NCBI GenBank assembly: GCA_025463305.1
Contig: JAOBWK010000094.1
Location: 1 to 42,475, forward strand
Source of the DNA: Ilumatobacteraceae bacterium
Lineage (GTDB): Bacteria; Actinomycetota; Acidimicrobiia; Acidimicrobiales; Ilumatobacteraceae
DNA length: 42,475 nucleotides
Reading direction: 5' to 3'
Numbering within the stretch: the first letter of the stretch is position 1; the number at the start of each line of letters is the position of its first letter. The notes beneath the pieces were generated by a model. The model saw nothing but the letters and a program-made list of their open reading frames with translations, ran no database searches and was not told the origin of the DNA. Positions 15,709 through 23,502 of this stretch are shown one piece after another. The translations under genes were made by a program, and so were the position numbers.

Positions 15709-15748
15709 TCAGGTGCAGGCGTTCAGGTGCTGGCGTTCAGGTGCACAC
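15707..15748. repeat. Three 14-base tandem repeats over the argE stop codon
   Basis: GTTCAGGTGCAGGC, GTTCAGGTGCTGGC and GTTCAGGTGCACAC follow one another at 15707, 15721 and 15735. The argE stop (15737-15739 on the minus strand) lies in the third copy, the other two lying just beyond it. Confidence 0.8.
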
Positions 15749-16960
15749 GCCAGCGATGAGCGGCGCCAGGAAGTCGAGGCACGCCTCGAGTTGCTCGATC
15801 GACACGTGCTCGTCGGGCCGATGGGCCACCGCGATGTCGCCGGGTCCGCAGATCACCACGGGCGCGTCGACCGCCGCCGCGAACAGCCCACCTTCGGTGC
15901 CGAAGCCGAGGGGCACGGTCGGGCCTCGGTCGGCGACGCGCTCGACCAGGCGCACCATCGCATCGGCGCGGTCGGTGAGCAGCGCCGGGTAGCGGGTGAT
16001 CTCCTCGACGTCGATGCCGCCGCCCACTGCTTCCAGCGCCTCGCGCTCGCGGTCGATGGCCGCCCACACCGGTGCCAGCAGCTCGTCCGGATCGAACGCT
16101 GTCGTGTGCCGTAGCTCGAACGTGATCTCGCACTGCTCGGCCAGCACGTTCAGTGCCGTGCCACCGTGGACGGTGCCGACGTTGACGGTGACGTCGGCCG
16201 ATGCCTCACCCGTCGCGTCGCGCGTCGCCGACGACCGATGCGGCTCGGCCACGGACTCGAGTGTGGTGATGAGGTGCACCGCCGATCCGATCGCCGAGGG
16301 GAGGAACGGGGAGAGGCTGGAGTGCCCGGCGCGTGCGGTGCAGGCGATCCGGAACGCGACCTTGCCGAGATGCGCATGTCGTGGGCGCATCATCGTCGGC
16401 TCGCCGATCACGACGAGGTCGGGGCGGACGTCCCCGCGCGACGCGCCGCCGCCCAGCTCGTGCAGCAGCCCCCTCACACCGACGCACCCGATCTCCTCGT
16501 CGTAGGAGAGCGCGACGTGCACCGGCCGCGTCAACGTCGCCGGATCGAGCGCCTCGACGGTGGCCAGCACACACGCGATGAAGCCCTTCATGTCGGCCGT
16601 GCCGCGGCCGCGCAGCACGTCGCCCGTGCCCGTTCCGGCTGCACCCGATCCGCTCGTCGCGGTGAGCTCGTACGGCGGCGTCGCCCATCCGTCGCCCGCC
16701 GGCACGACGTCGGTGTGCCCGGACAGCAGGATCCCGCCACGGCCCGTCGGACCGACGGTGGCGAGCAGGTTCGCCCGGCCCGCCTGCCCGGCGATGATGC
16801 TCACCTGGGCGCCGAACGTGTGCAGGTGATCGGCCGCCCAGTCGATCAGCGCGAGGTTCGACGACCGGCTCTCGGTCGGCATCGCCACGAGGTCGGCGAG
16901 CAGGGCACGGACCCGCGTGATGCCGGCTGGCTCGATCGAGCGGGCATCGGCGGTGGGCAT
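15737..16960 (-). CDS. argE: Acetylornithine deacetylase-like M20 peptidase (ArgE)
   Basis: This 407-residue M20 enzyme has all canonical motifs: SGHTDVVPAG, GRGTADMKG, SYDEEIGCVG (catalytic and metal Glu pair), GEPTMM, GHSSLSPF, GTEGGLFAA and GPGDIAVAHRPDEHV (metal His). The overall fit is to ArgE, which releases ornithine from N-acetylornithine using zinc or cobalt. The start is taken at 16960 (MPTADARS) because TACATT lies seven bases upstream; the ATG at 16978 would place that box inside the gene. No other arginine genes are near, so an N-acyl amino acid catabolic role alongside the adjacent operon is an alternative. The 3' end lies in tandem repeats. Confidence 0.8.
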   Translation of the reverse strand: MPTADARSIEPAGITRVRALLADLVAMPTESRSSNLALIDWAADHLHTFGAQVSIIAGQAGRANLLATVGPTGRGGILLSGHTDVVPAGDGWATPPYELTATSGSGAAGTGTGDVLRGRGTADMKGFIACVLATVEALDPATLTRPVHVALSYDEEIGCVGVRGLLHELGGGASRGDVRPDLVVIGEPTMMRPRHAHLGKVAFRIACTARAGHSSLSPFLPSAIGSAVHLITTLESVAEPHRSSATRDATGEASADVTVNVGTVHGGTALNVLAEQCEITFELRHTTAFDPDELLAPVWAAIDREREALEAVGGGIDVEEITRYPALLTDRADAMVRLVERVADRGPTVPLGFGTEGGLFAAAVDAPVVICGPGDIAVAHRPDEHVSIEQLEACLDFLAPLIAGVCT

Positions 16961-16967
16961 GGGCGCC

Positions 16968-16973
16968 AATGTA
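16968..16973 (-). promoter_or_regulatory. Putative -10 box of argE (leaderless)
   Basis: TACATT on the minus strand lies seven bases before the ATG at 16960, in a 117-base gap shared with the divergent LAL gene. Confidence 0.4.
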
Positions 16974-17095
16974 CCCATGCCGGCCGGGCCCGATGAGTAG
17001 GCGCTCGGGCGCGAATGAGCATCCGGTGCTCAGGCCCCACCGCCGGATCGGTGGTCCTCTGACACCATGCCCACCAGCCCCCTCCTCGCACCTCC

Positions 17096-19822
17096 GTGTG
17101 CGCGCGGCCCACGCGCCATACTGGTGCGATCACTGCGGCCTCCATCCCCTTCATCGCGAGCCCGGGCCCGATCGGGTCGTGGCCGTGCATCGGTCGCGCC
17201 GCCATCGTCGCACGCGTCGTCGCTGCGGTCGGCCCGCCTCGGTCGTCCGGTCCGACCAGCTTCCCGCGCATCGGTGCTGCCCTCATCCGTGGTCCGCTCG
17301 GCGGTGGCAAGACCCGATTCGTCGACGAGGTCGTGCTCGCCCTCGACGCGAAGGGTCGGCTCGTGCGCCGCATCGTCGCCACGTCGGCGACGTCGGCCGT
17401 GCCGTTCGGTGCCGTCGCCCACCTCCTGCCGTCCGGCGCGCGTGACAGCGCCGATCCGCTCATGCTGATCGGCGCGCTCCGCGACGTCCTCGCCTCGGAC
17501 TCCGACCAGCGGCCGGTGCTCGTGATCGACGACGTCCCACTCCTCGACGTTGCCACGGCCGGCGTCATCGCCACGCTCGCCGTCGCGGGCACCGTCCACG
17601 TGATCGCCTCGGCGCGCGACGACGAGCCGCTGCCCGATCCACTGGTCGACGTGCTCCTCGGCGACGGCGCGTTCGGCGTCGCGCTCGGCCCGCTCAGCGA
17701 GGACGACATGGACACGCTGCTGCACCTCGTGCTCGGCGGGCCGGTCGACGGTGCCGTGCTGGTGTCGATGCGCGACCGCAGCGAGGGCAACCCGCTGTTC
17801 CTCCGCGAGCTGATCCGCACGGCCCTCGACTCCGGCGCGCTCGCCGAGGTCGGCGGCGTCTGGCGGTTGCGCGGCGACGCCCCGACATCCGCCCGTCTGC
17901 GCGAGGTCGTCGAGAGTCGCCTCGACGTCGTCGAGCCGTCGACCCGGCCCGCCCTCGAGCTGCTCGCGCTGTGCGACCTGGTCGATCTCGACGAGCTCGA
18001 GTCCCTCGTCGGGCTGGAGGCGATGGTCGACCTGGAATCACGCGGACTCCTCCGCCTCGTCATCCGCGACACCCGTCCGTTCGCGACGCTCGGCCATCCG
18101 CTCCACGGCGAGGCGATCCGGATGTCGCTGCCCGCGATGCGGTCGCGGCTGCTGCTGCGCGGCCACGTGCAATGGGTCGAGGAGCACCGCGCCGTGCACG
18201 GAGCCGATGCCCTGCAGCTCGCCATCTGGCGCCTCGACGCCGGCCTCTCGACCGATCTCGACAGCCTGCTCCACGGCGCGCGGCTCGCCGCCGTGATGCA
18301 CGACTCGCGCAGCGTGCTGCGGCTGGGCCGCCCACTCTTCGCCCAGCGTCCCGGCGCCGAGGTCGGCTGGCTCGTCGCCGACGCACTGTTCCAGACCGGA
18401 CAGTGGGCCGAGGCGTTCGTCGTCCTCGATCAGGCGAGCGCGCTGCCCGGGCCGTCGCAGCTGCGGGTCGACCTCGCCGTCGCCCGCGCCACGATCCTGC
18501 TCTGGGGCCTCGGTGATGCCGCGTCGGCCCTCGCCGTGCTCGATGCGCTCCGCCACGACACCGAGATGACGGCGACCGATCTCCAGCGGCTCAGCGCCGA
18601 GTACGCCTCGGTGCTGGTGTACGCCGGCCGGCCCGCCGATGCTCGCCGCGAGCTCGAGGAGGCCGTCAACAGCGATCACCTCCAGCTGCAGCTCGGTGCG
18701 TTCGTGTCGTACGCGAACTCCAGCTCGATGGCCGGCAAGACGGCCGACGCGCTGGTCAGCGTCGAGCGCGCGCTCGCTCTGCGGCCCGCCGAGGTCGTCA
18801 GCGGCGTGGCCGATGTCGACGCCGTCTACGTCGCCAAGGCGTTCGCGCTGATCGAGTCGGGACGGGTCGCCGAGGCGATCGAGATCGCCCAGCGGGAGTA
18901 CGAGAACGCCGTCACCGGTGGTCGGCCGCTCAGCCAGTTCTGGTTCATGCTCATCCTCGGCCGGGCCCACGTCCTGGCGGGTGCGGCCGCCTCGGCGCTG
19001 CGTTTCTTCACCAACGCCCGGGCGCTCGGTCTCGACGCCGGCCTGTCCGGGCCGACGCGCTCGGCGCTCACCGGCGCGATCATGGCCCAGGCGCTGCTCC
19101 AGAACAGCGCAGCGGCCGACGCCGCGGTCGCCGAGTGCGAGGCGCTCCCGCCGTTCGACTTCCTGCCCCAGGAGCAGCTCCTCGCCCAGGCCTGGGCAGC
19201 GGTCGCCCGCGGCGATCTCGCCGGGGCCCGGACGCGGATGCTCGATGCCGTCGCGCCCGCCATCGATTCCGGTCACATCGCCAATGCGATCTGGCTGCTG
19301 CACGACATCGCCCGCCTCGGCCGGCCCGCCGACGTCGTCGATCAGCTCGCCGAGCTGGTGGCGCTCACCGACTCACCGCTCACCGCCGCTCGCCTCGGCC
19401 ACGTGCAGGCACTCGTCGCCGGCGACCTCGCCGGGCTCACCGACGCAGCCGACCGGTTCGAGGCGATGGGCGCGAACCTGCTCGCTGCCGAGGCCGCCGT
19501 CGCGGCGTCCGACGTCGCCCGCCAGCGCGGCGATCAACGCGCCGCAGCAGCGATGACCGTCCGCGCCGAACGACACGCCACGCTGTGCGAGGGCGCGAGC
19601 ACACCGGCTCTCGTCGTCGCCACCGGCACCGTCGATCCGCTCACCGACCGCGAGCGCGAGATCGCCTACCTCGCGGCGAGCGAACTGACCAGCCGGGAGA
19701 TCGCTGATCAGCTGTTCCTGTCGTACCGCACGGTCAACAACCACCTGCAGCACATCTACGACAAGTTGGGCATCCGCGGTCGCTCCGAGCTGCGCCAGTC
19801 CCTCGGCCTGGGGCAGGAGTAG
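17096..19822 (+). CDS. LAL-type LuxR transcriptional regulator with ATPase domain
   Basis: This large regulator of about 908 residues belongs to the LAL/MalT-like STAND class. An N-terminal P-loop (GPLGGGKT at 66-73, with the Walker B-like VLVIDDVPLL further on) is followed by a long helical TPR-like region. The C-terminal LuxR HTH reads LTDREREIAYLAASELTSRE, IADQLFLSYRTVNNHLQHIY. Such proteins use ATP and a bound ligand to switch oligomeric state and activate transcription. The start is uncertain: GTG at 17096 is the earliest in frame, and no ribosome site distinguishes it. It is followed after two bases by a globin gene, so the two are coupled, which suggests a gas or NO/redox signal. Confidence 0.83.
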   Translation: MCARPTRHTGAITAASIPFIASPGPIGSWPCIGRAAIVARVVAAVGPPRSSGPTSFPRIGAALIRGPLGGGKTRFVDEVVLALDAKGRLVRRIVATSATSAVPFGAVAHLLPSGARDSADPLMLIGALRDVLASDSDQRPVLVIDDVPLLDVATAGVIATLAVAGTVHVIASARDDEPLPDPLVDVLLGDGAFGVALGPLSEDDMDTLLHLVLGGPVDGAVLVSMRDRSEGNPLFLRELIRTALDSGALAEVGGVWRLRGDAPTSARLREVVESRLDVVEPSTRPALELLALCDLVDLDELESLVGLEAMVDLESRGLLRLVIRDTRPFATLGHPLHGEAIRMSLPAMRSRLLLRGHVQWVEEHRAVHGADALQLAIWRLDAGLSTDLDSLLHGARLAAVMHDSRSVLRLGRPLFAQRPGAEVGWLVADALFQTGQWAEAFVVLDQASALPGPSQLRVDLAVARATILLWGLGDAASALAVLDALRHDTEMTATDLQRLSAEYASVLVYAGRPADARRELEEAVNSDHLQLQLGAFVSYANSSSMAGKTADALVSVERALALRPAEVVSGVADVDAVYVAKAFALIESGRVAEAIEIAQREYENAVTGGRPLSQFWFMLILGRAHVLAGAAASALRFFTNARALGLDAGLSGPTRSALTGAIMAQALLQNSAAADAAVAECEALPPFDFLPQEQLLAQAWAAVARGDLAGARTRMLDAVAPAIDSGHIANAIWLLHDIARLGRPADVVDQLAELVALTDSPLTAARLGHVQALVAGDLAGLTDAADRFEAMGANLLAAEAAVAASDVARQRGDQRAAAAMTVRAERHATLCEGASTPALVVATGTVDPLTDREREIAYLAASELTSREIADQLFLSYRTVNNHLQHIYDKLGIRGRSELRQSLGLGQE

Positions 19823-19824
19823 TC

Positions 19825-20241
19825 GTGGACGCAGCCAGCATCGCCCTGGTCCAGTCGACGTTCGCCGCGGTCGCGCCGATGGCCGACCGGTTCTCCACCG
19901 TCTTCTACGACGAGCTGTTCGTGCTCGATCCGTCGCTGCGCTCGATGTTCTCCACCGACCTCGTCGCCCAACGGCAGAAGCTGGTCGACGAGCTCGTCGC
20001 GATCGTCGAGACGCTCGGCCGGCTGCCCGGCCTCGTCGCCCGCACGACGGCGCTCGGCAGCCGCCATCGCGACTACGGCGTCGAGCCGCACCACTACGAC
20101 CTGGTGCTCGACGCGCTGGTGCACGCGTTCGGCGTGTGCATCCCCGCACAGATGACCGACGAAGCGGTCGTCGCCTGGCGTCGCGCCTACCACCTGGTGG
20201 CCGAGACGATGCTCTACGGGGCGGCCCACGGCCCGCGTTAG
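19825..20241 (+). CDS. Single-domain globin (flavohaemoglobin-type haem domain)
   Basis: This 138-residue globin aligns with bacterial haemoglobins such as Vitreoscilla VHb. Tyr28 (TVFYDELF) is the B10 position, the proximal His81 lies in LGSRHRDYGVEPHHYDLV, and VVAWRRAYHLVAETML forms the last helix. It ends there, without the FAD/NAD reductase domain of flavohaemoglobins. It would bind O2 or NO in the cytoplasm. The GTG start lies two bases after the TAG of the LAL regulator, so it is almost certainly co-translated with it. Such coupling is unusual and suggests that the globin feeds a gas signal to the regulator or detoxifies NO under its control; both are inferences. Confidence 0.85.
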   Translation: MDAASIALVQSTFAAVAPMADRFSTVFYDELFVLDPSLRSMFSTDLVAQRQKLVDELVAIVETLGRLPGLVARTTALGSRHRDYGVEPHHYDLVLDALVHAFGVCIPAQMTDEAVVAWRRAYHLVAETMLYGAAHGPR

Positions 20242-20298
20242 CGCTGCTCGATCGCGCTTGTGCGATCGTGCATCGCCGAACCCCTGGTCCGGGCTGGC

Positions 20299-20304
20299 TA
20301 ACGT
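20299..20304 (+). promoter_or_regulatory. Putative -10 box of the 106-residue protein gene
   Basis: TAACGT lies eight bases before the ATG at 20313, with no ribosome site between. Confidence 0.35.
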
Positions 20305-20312
20305 CACCCGGC

Positions 20313-20633
20313 ATGAGCACTCCTCCACCACCCCAGGGCAACACCGGCATCGAGATCACCGCGAAGTTCTTCGTCCTCGCGTTCATCCTCAACTTCTTCA
20401 AGCCGGTCTTCACGATCGACGGCGTGGCCTCGCAGCAGAAGTGGCGCACGCCGACCTTCATGCCCACCACCCCCGGCCAGCACCAGGTGCAGGTGCACTT
20501 CCCGTACCTGCTGATGAAGACGTGTGGCAAGGCCAACACCGCGGTCGACGTCGCCCCCGGCCAGGTCGTCAAGCTCGCCTACAACGCCCCCTGGATCCTC
20601 TTCCTCGGCGGCAAGCTGAAGACCGTCGCCTGA
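20313..20633 (+). CDS. Small conserved actinobacterial protein, function unknown
   Basis: This 106-residue protein begins with a Pro-rich tip, then IEITAKFFVLAFILNFFKPVF, which may be a buried strand pair rather than a TM, then IDG and an all-beta pattern (PGQHQVQVHFPYL, CGKANTAVDVAPGQVVKLAY). It ends with NAPWILFLGGKLKTVA. The GxHxVxVxFPYL...PGxxxxLxYxAPWxxFxxGxL pattern resembles a small protein I have seen in actinobacterial genomes, but I cannot name a function. The ATG has no ribosome site and a -10-like box is close by. A longer reading upstream from 20136 is less likely, since it would overlap the globin gene. Confidence 0.65.
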   Translation: MSTPPPPQGNTGIEITAKFFVLAFILNFFKPVFTIDGVASQQKWRTPTFMPTTPGQHQVQVHFPYLLMKTCGKANTAVDVAPGQVVKLAYNAPWILFLGGKLKTVA

Positions 20634-20705
20634 CCGACCTCGCCGGATCGGGTCCCCCGAAGGTGCGCTGACTATGTTGTCGGCGACATCAACGAGGGGG
20701 ACCCC

Positions 20706-21476
20706 ATGAACAGGTTCGACGACCGCCGCATCATCGTCACGGGTGGGGGTTCCGGCATCGGTCAGGGCACGGTCAAGCGCCTCCTGGCCGAGGGCGGAAC
20801 CGTGCACGCGATCGACGTCAACGCTGCCGGGCTGGACACCACCCTCGCCGCGGCCCAGGCCGACGGCAACGCCGACCGGCTGACCGTGGGCACGCTCGAC
20901 ATCTCGAACGAAGCCGCGGTCAGCGCGCACGTCGGCGAGGTGATCGAGCGCCTCGGTGGACTCGAGGTGCTGGTCAATGCAGCCGGCATCATGCGCGTCA
21001 CGCACACGCTGGAGTGCTCGCTCGACGTGTGGAACCAGGTCATCAACGTCAACCTCACCGGCACGTTCCTGATGACACGTGCGGCCCTGCCGGCACTGCT
21101 CGCCACCGGTCGCGGCGTGGTCGTCAACTTCAGCTCCACCTCGGCCAACTTCGCCCATCCGTACATGGCGGCCTACGCGGCGAGCAAGGGTGGCGTCGAC
21201 TCGTTCACCCACACGATCGCCGTCGAGTACGCGAAGCAGGGCCTGCGCGCCGTCGCCGTCGCCCCGGGCGGCATCGTCAGCGGCATCACCGACGACGCCG
21301 CGCACATGATCCCCAAGGACGCCGACTGGTCGCTGTTCGCGAAGATGTCGGCGATGATCTCCGGCGGCATGGGCGAGCCCGCCGACGTCGCCTCGGTGAT
21401 CGCGATGCTCGCCAGCGACGACGGCAAGTGGATCACCGCCACCGCCGTCCGCATCGACGGCGGCGCGCACGGCTGA
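20706..21476 (+). CDS. SDR family NAD(P)-dependent oxidoreductase
   Basis: This is a 256-residue classical short-chain dehydrogenase. The Rossmann motif TGGGSGIG lies at 12-19, Asp38 (AIDVN) suggests NAD preference, NAAG lies at 91-94, the catalytic Tyr157 and Lys161 lie in YAASK with the Ser residues SSTS at 143-146, and the tail is IDGGAHG. It would interconvert an alcohol and a ketone; FabG-like or sugar/steroid alcohol substrates cannot be told apart. GAGGGGG precedes the ATG by about five bases, and TATGTT at 20672-20677 is a plausible -10. It converges on another SDR gene. Confidence 0.9.
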   Translation: MNRFDDRRIIVTGGGSGIGQGTVKRLLAEGGTVHAIDVNAAGLDTTLAAAQADGNADRLTVGTLDISNEAAVSAHVGEVIERLGGLEVLVNAAGIMRVTHTLECSLDVWNQVINVNLTGTFLMTRAALPALLATGRGVVVNFSSTSANFAHPYMAAYAASKGGVDSFTHTIAVEYAKQGLRAVAVAPGGIVSGITDDAAHMIPKDADWSLFAKMSAMISGGMGEPADVASVIAMLASDDGKWITATAVRIDGGAHG

Positions 21477-21522
21477 CGTGCGATCGGTCGATCGGAACGG
21501 TCGCTGACGCTCCGAGTCCCGA

Positions 21523-22398
21523 CTACTCGGCGCCGAAGGGCTTCTTGGCGAGCATGACGTCGGCGCCGAGGAAGGGCTCGAGGAAGGGGCCGAAGTCGGG
21601 GCCGCGGCGTAGGCCATGGCCGCCGTCGACGGCGATCGCGGTGCCGGTGATCCAGCGCGAGTCGGGACCGATGAGGAACCGGGCGAGCGCGGCGACGTCT
21701 TCGGGCTGGCCGACGTCGCCCATCGGGGTCTGGGTGATGTAGCTGTCGTACACCGGGCTGTCGCGGGGGATGCCCTCCATGATCTCGGTGGCGATGAAGC
21801 CCGGCCGGATCGCGTTGAAGCGCACGTTGACGGCGCCGTACTCGTCGGCGGCGTTGCGCATCATCTGCTCGATGCCGGCCTTCGACACGGTGTACGCACC
21901 GAAGTAGGGGTGGGTCACGTAACCGGCGATCGACGACATGCCGACGAACGATCCGCCGCCGGCGGCGACGAGGTGGGGCACGGAGTGCTTGATGCACAGC
22001 ATCGTGCCGACCACGTTGAGGTGGAGGGTCTCGACGAACTGCTCGGTCTGGGTGAGGTGGTACGGGCTCATCCCGCGCGAGCCGCCGGCGTTGGCGACGA
22101 CACCGTCGAGTGCGCCCGTCGGCTCGACGGCCTTGGCCACCATGCGCGCGACGTCGTCCTCCTTCGTGACGTCGCCGGCGACGTACTGCGCCGAACCGCC
22201 GTTGCCGGCGGCCTCGGCCGCTGCTGAGATCGTGGCGACGGCGGCTGCGAGCGAGGACTCGGTGCGCCCGGAGATCGTGACGGCGGCGCCGTCGGCGGCG
22301 AGGCGGACGGCACATGCCGTTCCGATGCCGGTGCCGCCACCGGTGACGAGCACGGCCGAGCCCTGGAGGCCGCCGCTGGGAATGGTCTGCTGGGTCAT
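21523..22398 (-). CDS. SDR family oxidoreductase
   Basis: This is a 291-residue classical SDR: TGGGTGIG at 19-26, then NAGGS, SSIAGYVTHPYFGAYTVSKA (catalytic Ser, Tyr, Lys) and IRPGFIATEIMEG. It has a C-terminal extension after VDGGHGLRRGPDF (about 20 residues more than usual), resembling the actinobacterial SDRs that accompany CoA-ester and steroid metabolism. Arg after the Rossmann strand (SGRTES) suggests NADP(H). The start is at MTQQTIPSGG, with TACCGT eight bases upstream; an in-frame GTG/ATG further out has no support. It is divergent from the cyclase gene at 22473, so the two may serve one pathway. Confidence 0.88.
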   Translation of the reverse strand: MTQQTIPSGGLQGSAVLVTGGGTGIGTACAVRLAADGAAVTISGRTESSLAAAVATISAAAEAAGNGGSAQYVAGDVTKEDDVARMVAKAVEPTGALDGVVANAGGSRGMSPYHLTQTEQFVETLHLNVVGTMLCIKHSVPHLVAAGGGSFVGMSSIAGYVTHPYFGAYTVSKAGIEQMMRNAADEYGAVNVRFNAIRPGFIATEIMEGIPRDSPVYDSYITQTPMGDVGQPEDVAALARFLIGPDSRWITGTAIAVDGGHGLRRGPDFGPFLEPFLGADVMLAKKPFGAE

Positions 22399-22406
22399 GG
22401 GTGGCG

Positions 22407-22412
22407 ACGGTA
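22407..22412 (-). promoter_or_regulatory. Putative -10 box of the SDR gene at 22398
   Basis: TACCGT on the minus strand lies eight bases before the ATG. Confidence 0.35.
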
Positions 22413-22472
22413 GTCCGACGACCGGCCTCGGCATGATACGAAAGCACGCAGCACATGCGAAAGGGATCGACG

Positions 22473-23372
22473 ATGAGCAACAACTGGGGACGATGGGGCG
22501 ACGACGATCAGCGCGGCACCCTCAACCTGATCACGCCCGAGGCCGTCAAGGCATCGGCGCTGCGCCGCCGCACCGGCAAGGTCTACTCACTGGCGATCCA
22601 GCTCAGCCAGGCCTCCGTGCCGGCCGTGCACGACCGCCCGCTGATCGAGCGCTACACGCTCTCGTCGTTCGCCGACATCGGCCGCGTCCCGCCGTTCTTC
22701 GAGATCGGTGAGGGCGTCGGCGCGAACGAGGACGTCATCGTGATGCCGAGCCACGTCGGCACCCACATGGACGCCCTCTCGCACGTCGCGTCCGAGCACA
22801 CGATGTACAACGACACGCCCGTCGGCACCTTCACGCCGCGCGGTGGTGCGGCGAGGCTCGGCATCGAGAACACGGGCAGCTTCGCCGGACCGGCCAAGCT
22901 GCTCGATGTCGCCGGCCACGTCGAGTCCACCACGGGCGCGCCGATGCCGATGAGCACCAGCATCGGCGGCGAGCTGCTCCAGGCGTGCGCCGATGCCCAG
23001 GGCACCACCATCGATCAGGGCGACATCCTCCTCGTCCGCACCGGCTGGATCGAGCACCGCAACGCGCACCTGCCGCCGGAGCAGGCGTGGATGCAGGCCG
23101 GCCTCGGCGTCGACTCGGTCGAGTTCATCAAGGACCACGGCATCAGCGCGGTGGGCAGCGACAACTCGGCGATCGAGCCGATCCCGTTCGATCAGAACAA
23201 GTTCCTCATCGTGCACATCGAGCTGCTGCAGCAACTCGGCGTGACGCTGATCGAACACCTCTGGCTCAAGGACCTCGCCGACGATCAGTGCTACGACATC
23301 CTGCTCGCCGTCGGCGGGTTGCTGGTGACCGGCGCGACGGGATCGCCGGTCAACCCCATCGCCATCGGCTGA
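22473..23372 (+). CDS. Cyclase family (kynurenine formamidase-like) metal hydrolase
   Basis: This 299-residue protein of the cyclase/KynB-like family (PF04199) carries the metal motif HxGTHxD as SHVGTHMDALSH. It also has WGDDDQRGTLNLITPE at the N-terminus, DILLVRTGW, and a C-terminal VGSDNSAIEPIPF segment followed by the HIELLQQLGVTLIEHLWLKDL stretch. Longer actinobacterial members like this often act on cyclic amides, lactones or carbamoyl compounds; the substrate here is unknown. The start at MSNNWGRWG is chosen from AAAGGGA at 22460-22466; an ATG six codons earlier lacks a ribosome site. It is divergent from the SDR gene and upstream of the importer locus. Confidence 0.85.
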   Translation: MSNNWGRWGDDDQRGTLNLITPEAVKASALRRRTGKVYSLAIQLSQASVPAVHDRPLIERYTLSSFADIGRVPPFFEIGEGVGANEDVIVMPSHVGTHMDALSHVASEHTMYNDTPVGTFTPRGGAARLGIENTGSFAGPAKLLDVAGHVESTTGAPMPMSTSIGGELLQACADAQGTTIDQGDILLVRTGWIEHRNAHLPPEQAWMQAGLGVDSVEFIKDHGISAVGSDNSAIEPIPFDQNKFLIVHIELLQQLGVTLIEHLWLKDLADDQCYDILLAVGGLLVTGATGSPVNPIAIG

Positions 23373-23437
23373 CGCCCGACGTTCTCCCCCGGGCCGGGAG
23401 CGGGCCGACCGCTCCGGCCAACGGCGCCCGTCCGACA

Positions 23438-23467
23438 GTGACCGGTGTCACGAACCCGTGTTACGGT
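23438..23467 (+). promoter_or_regulatory. Operator-like palindrome and extended -10 of the first binding-protein gene
   Basis: GTGACCGGTGTCAC (23438-23451) has 5-base arms, followed by TGTTACGGT (23459-23467), an extended -10 of the TGnTAnnnT type. The ATG is 36 bases further on, with GGGGGGA as ribosome site. Confidence 0.5.
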
Positions 23468-23502
23468 GCCCCCACCAACACACTGGTCTCGGGGGGGATT
23501 TC

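Noticed and set aside
15707..15748. Regularly spaced 14-base repeats considered as a minimal CRISPR-like array
   Set aside because: The units are contiguous without spacers, are only 14 bases long and run into a coding sequence; this is a tandem duplication.
20136..20633. A longer start for the 106-residue protein, beginning inside the globin gene
   Set aside because: The extra N-terminal residues are Arg/Pro-rich and antagonise the globin frame; the -10-like box at 20299 and the start MSTPPPPQG fit a separate gene.
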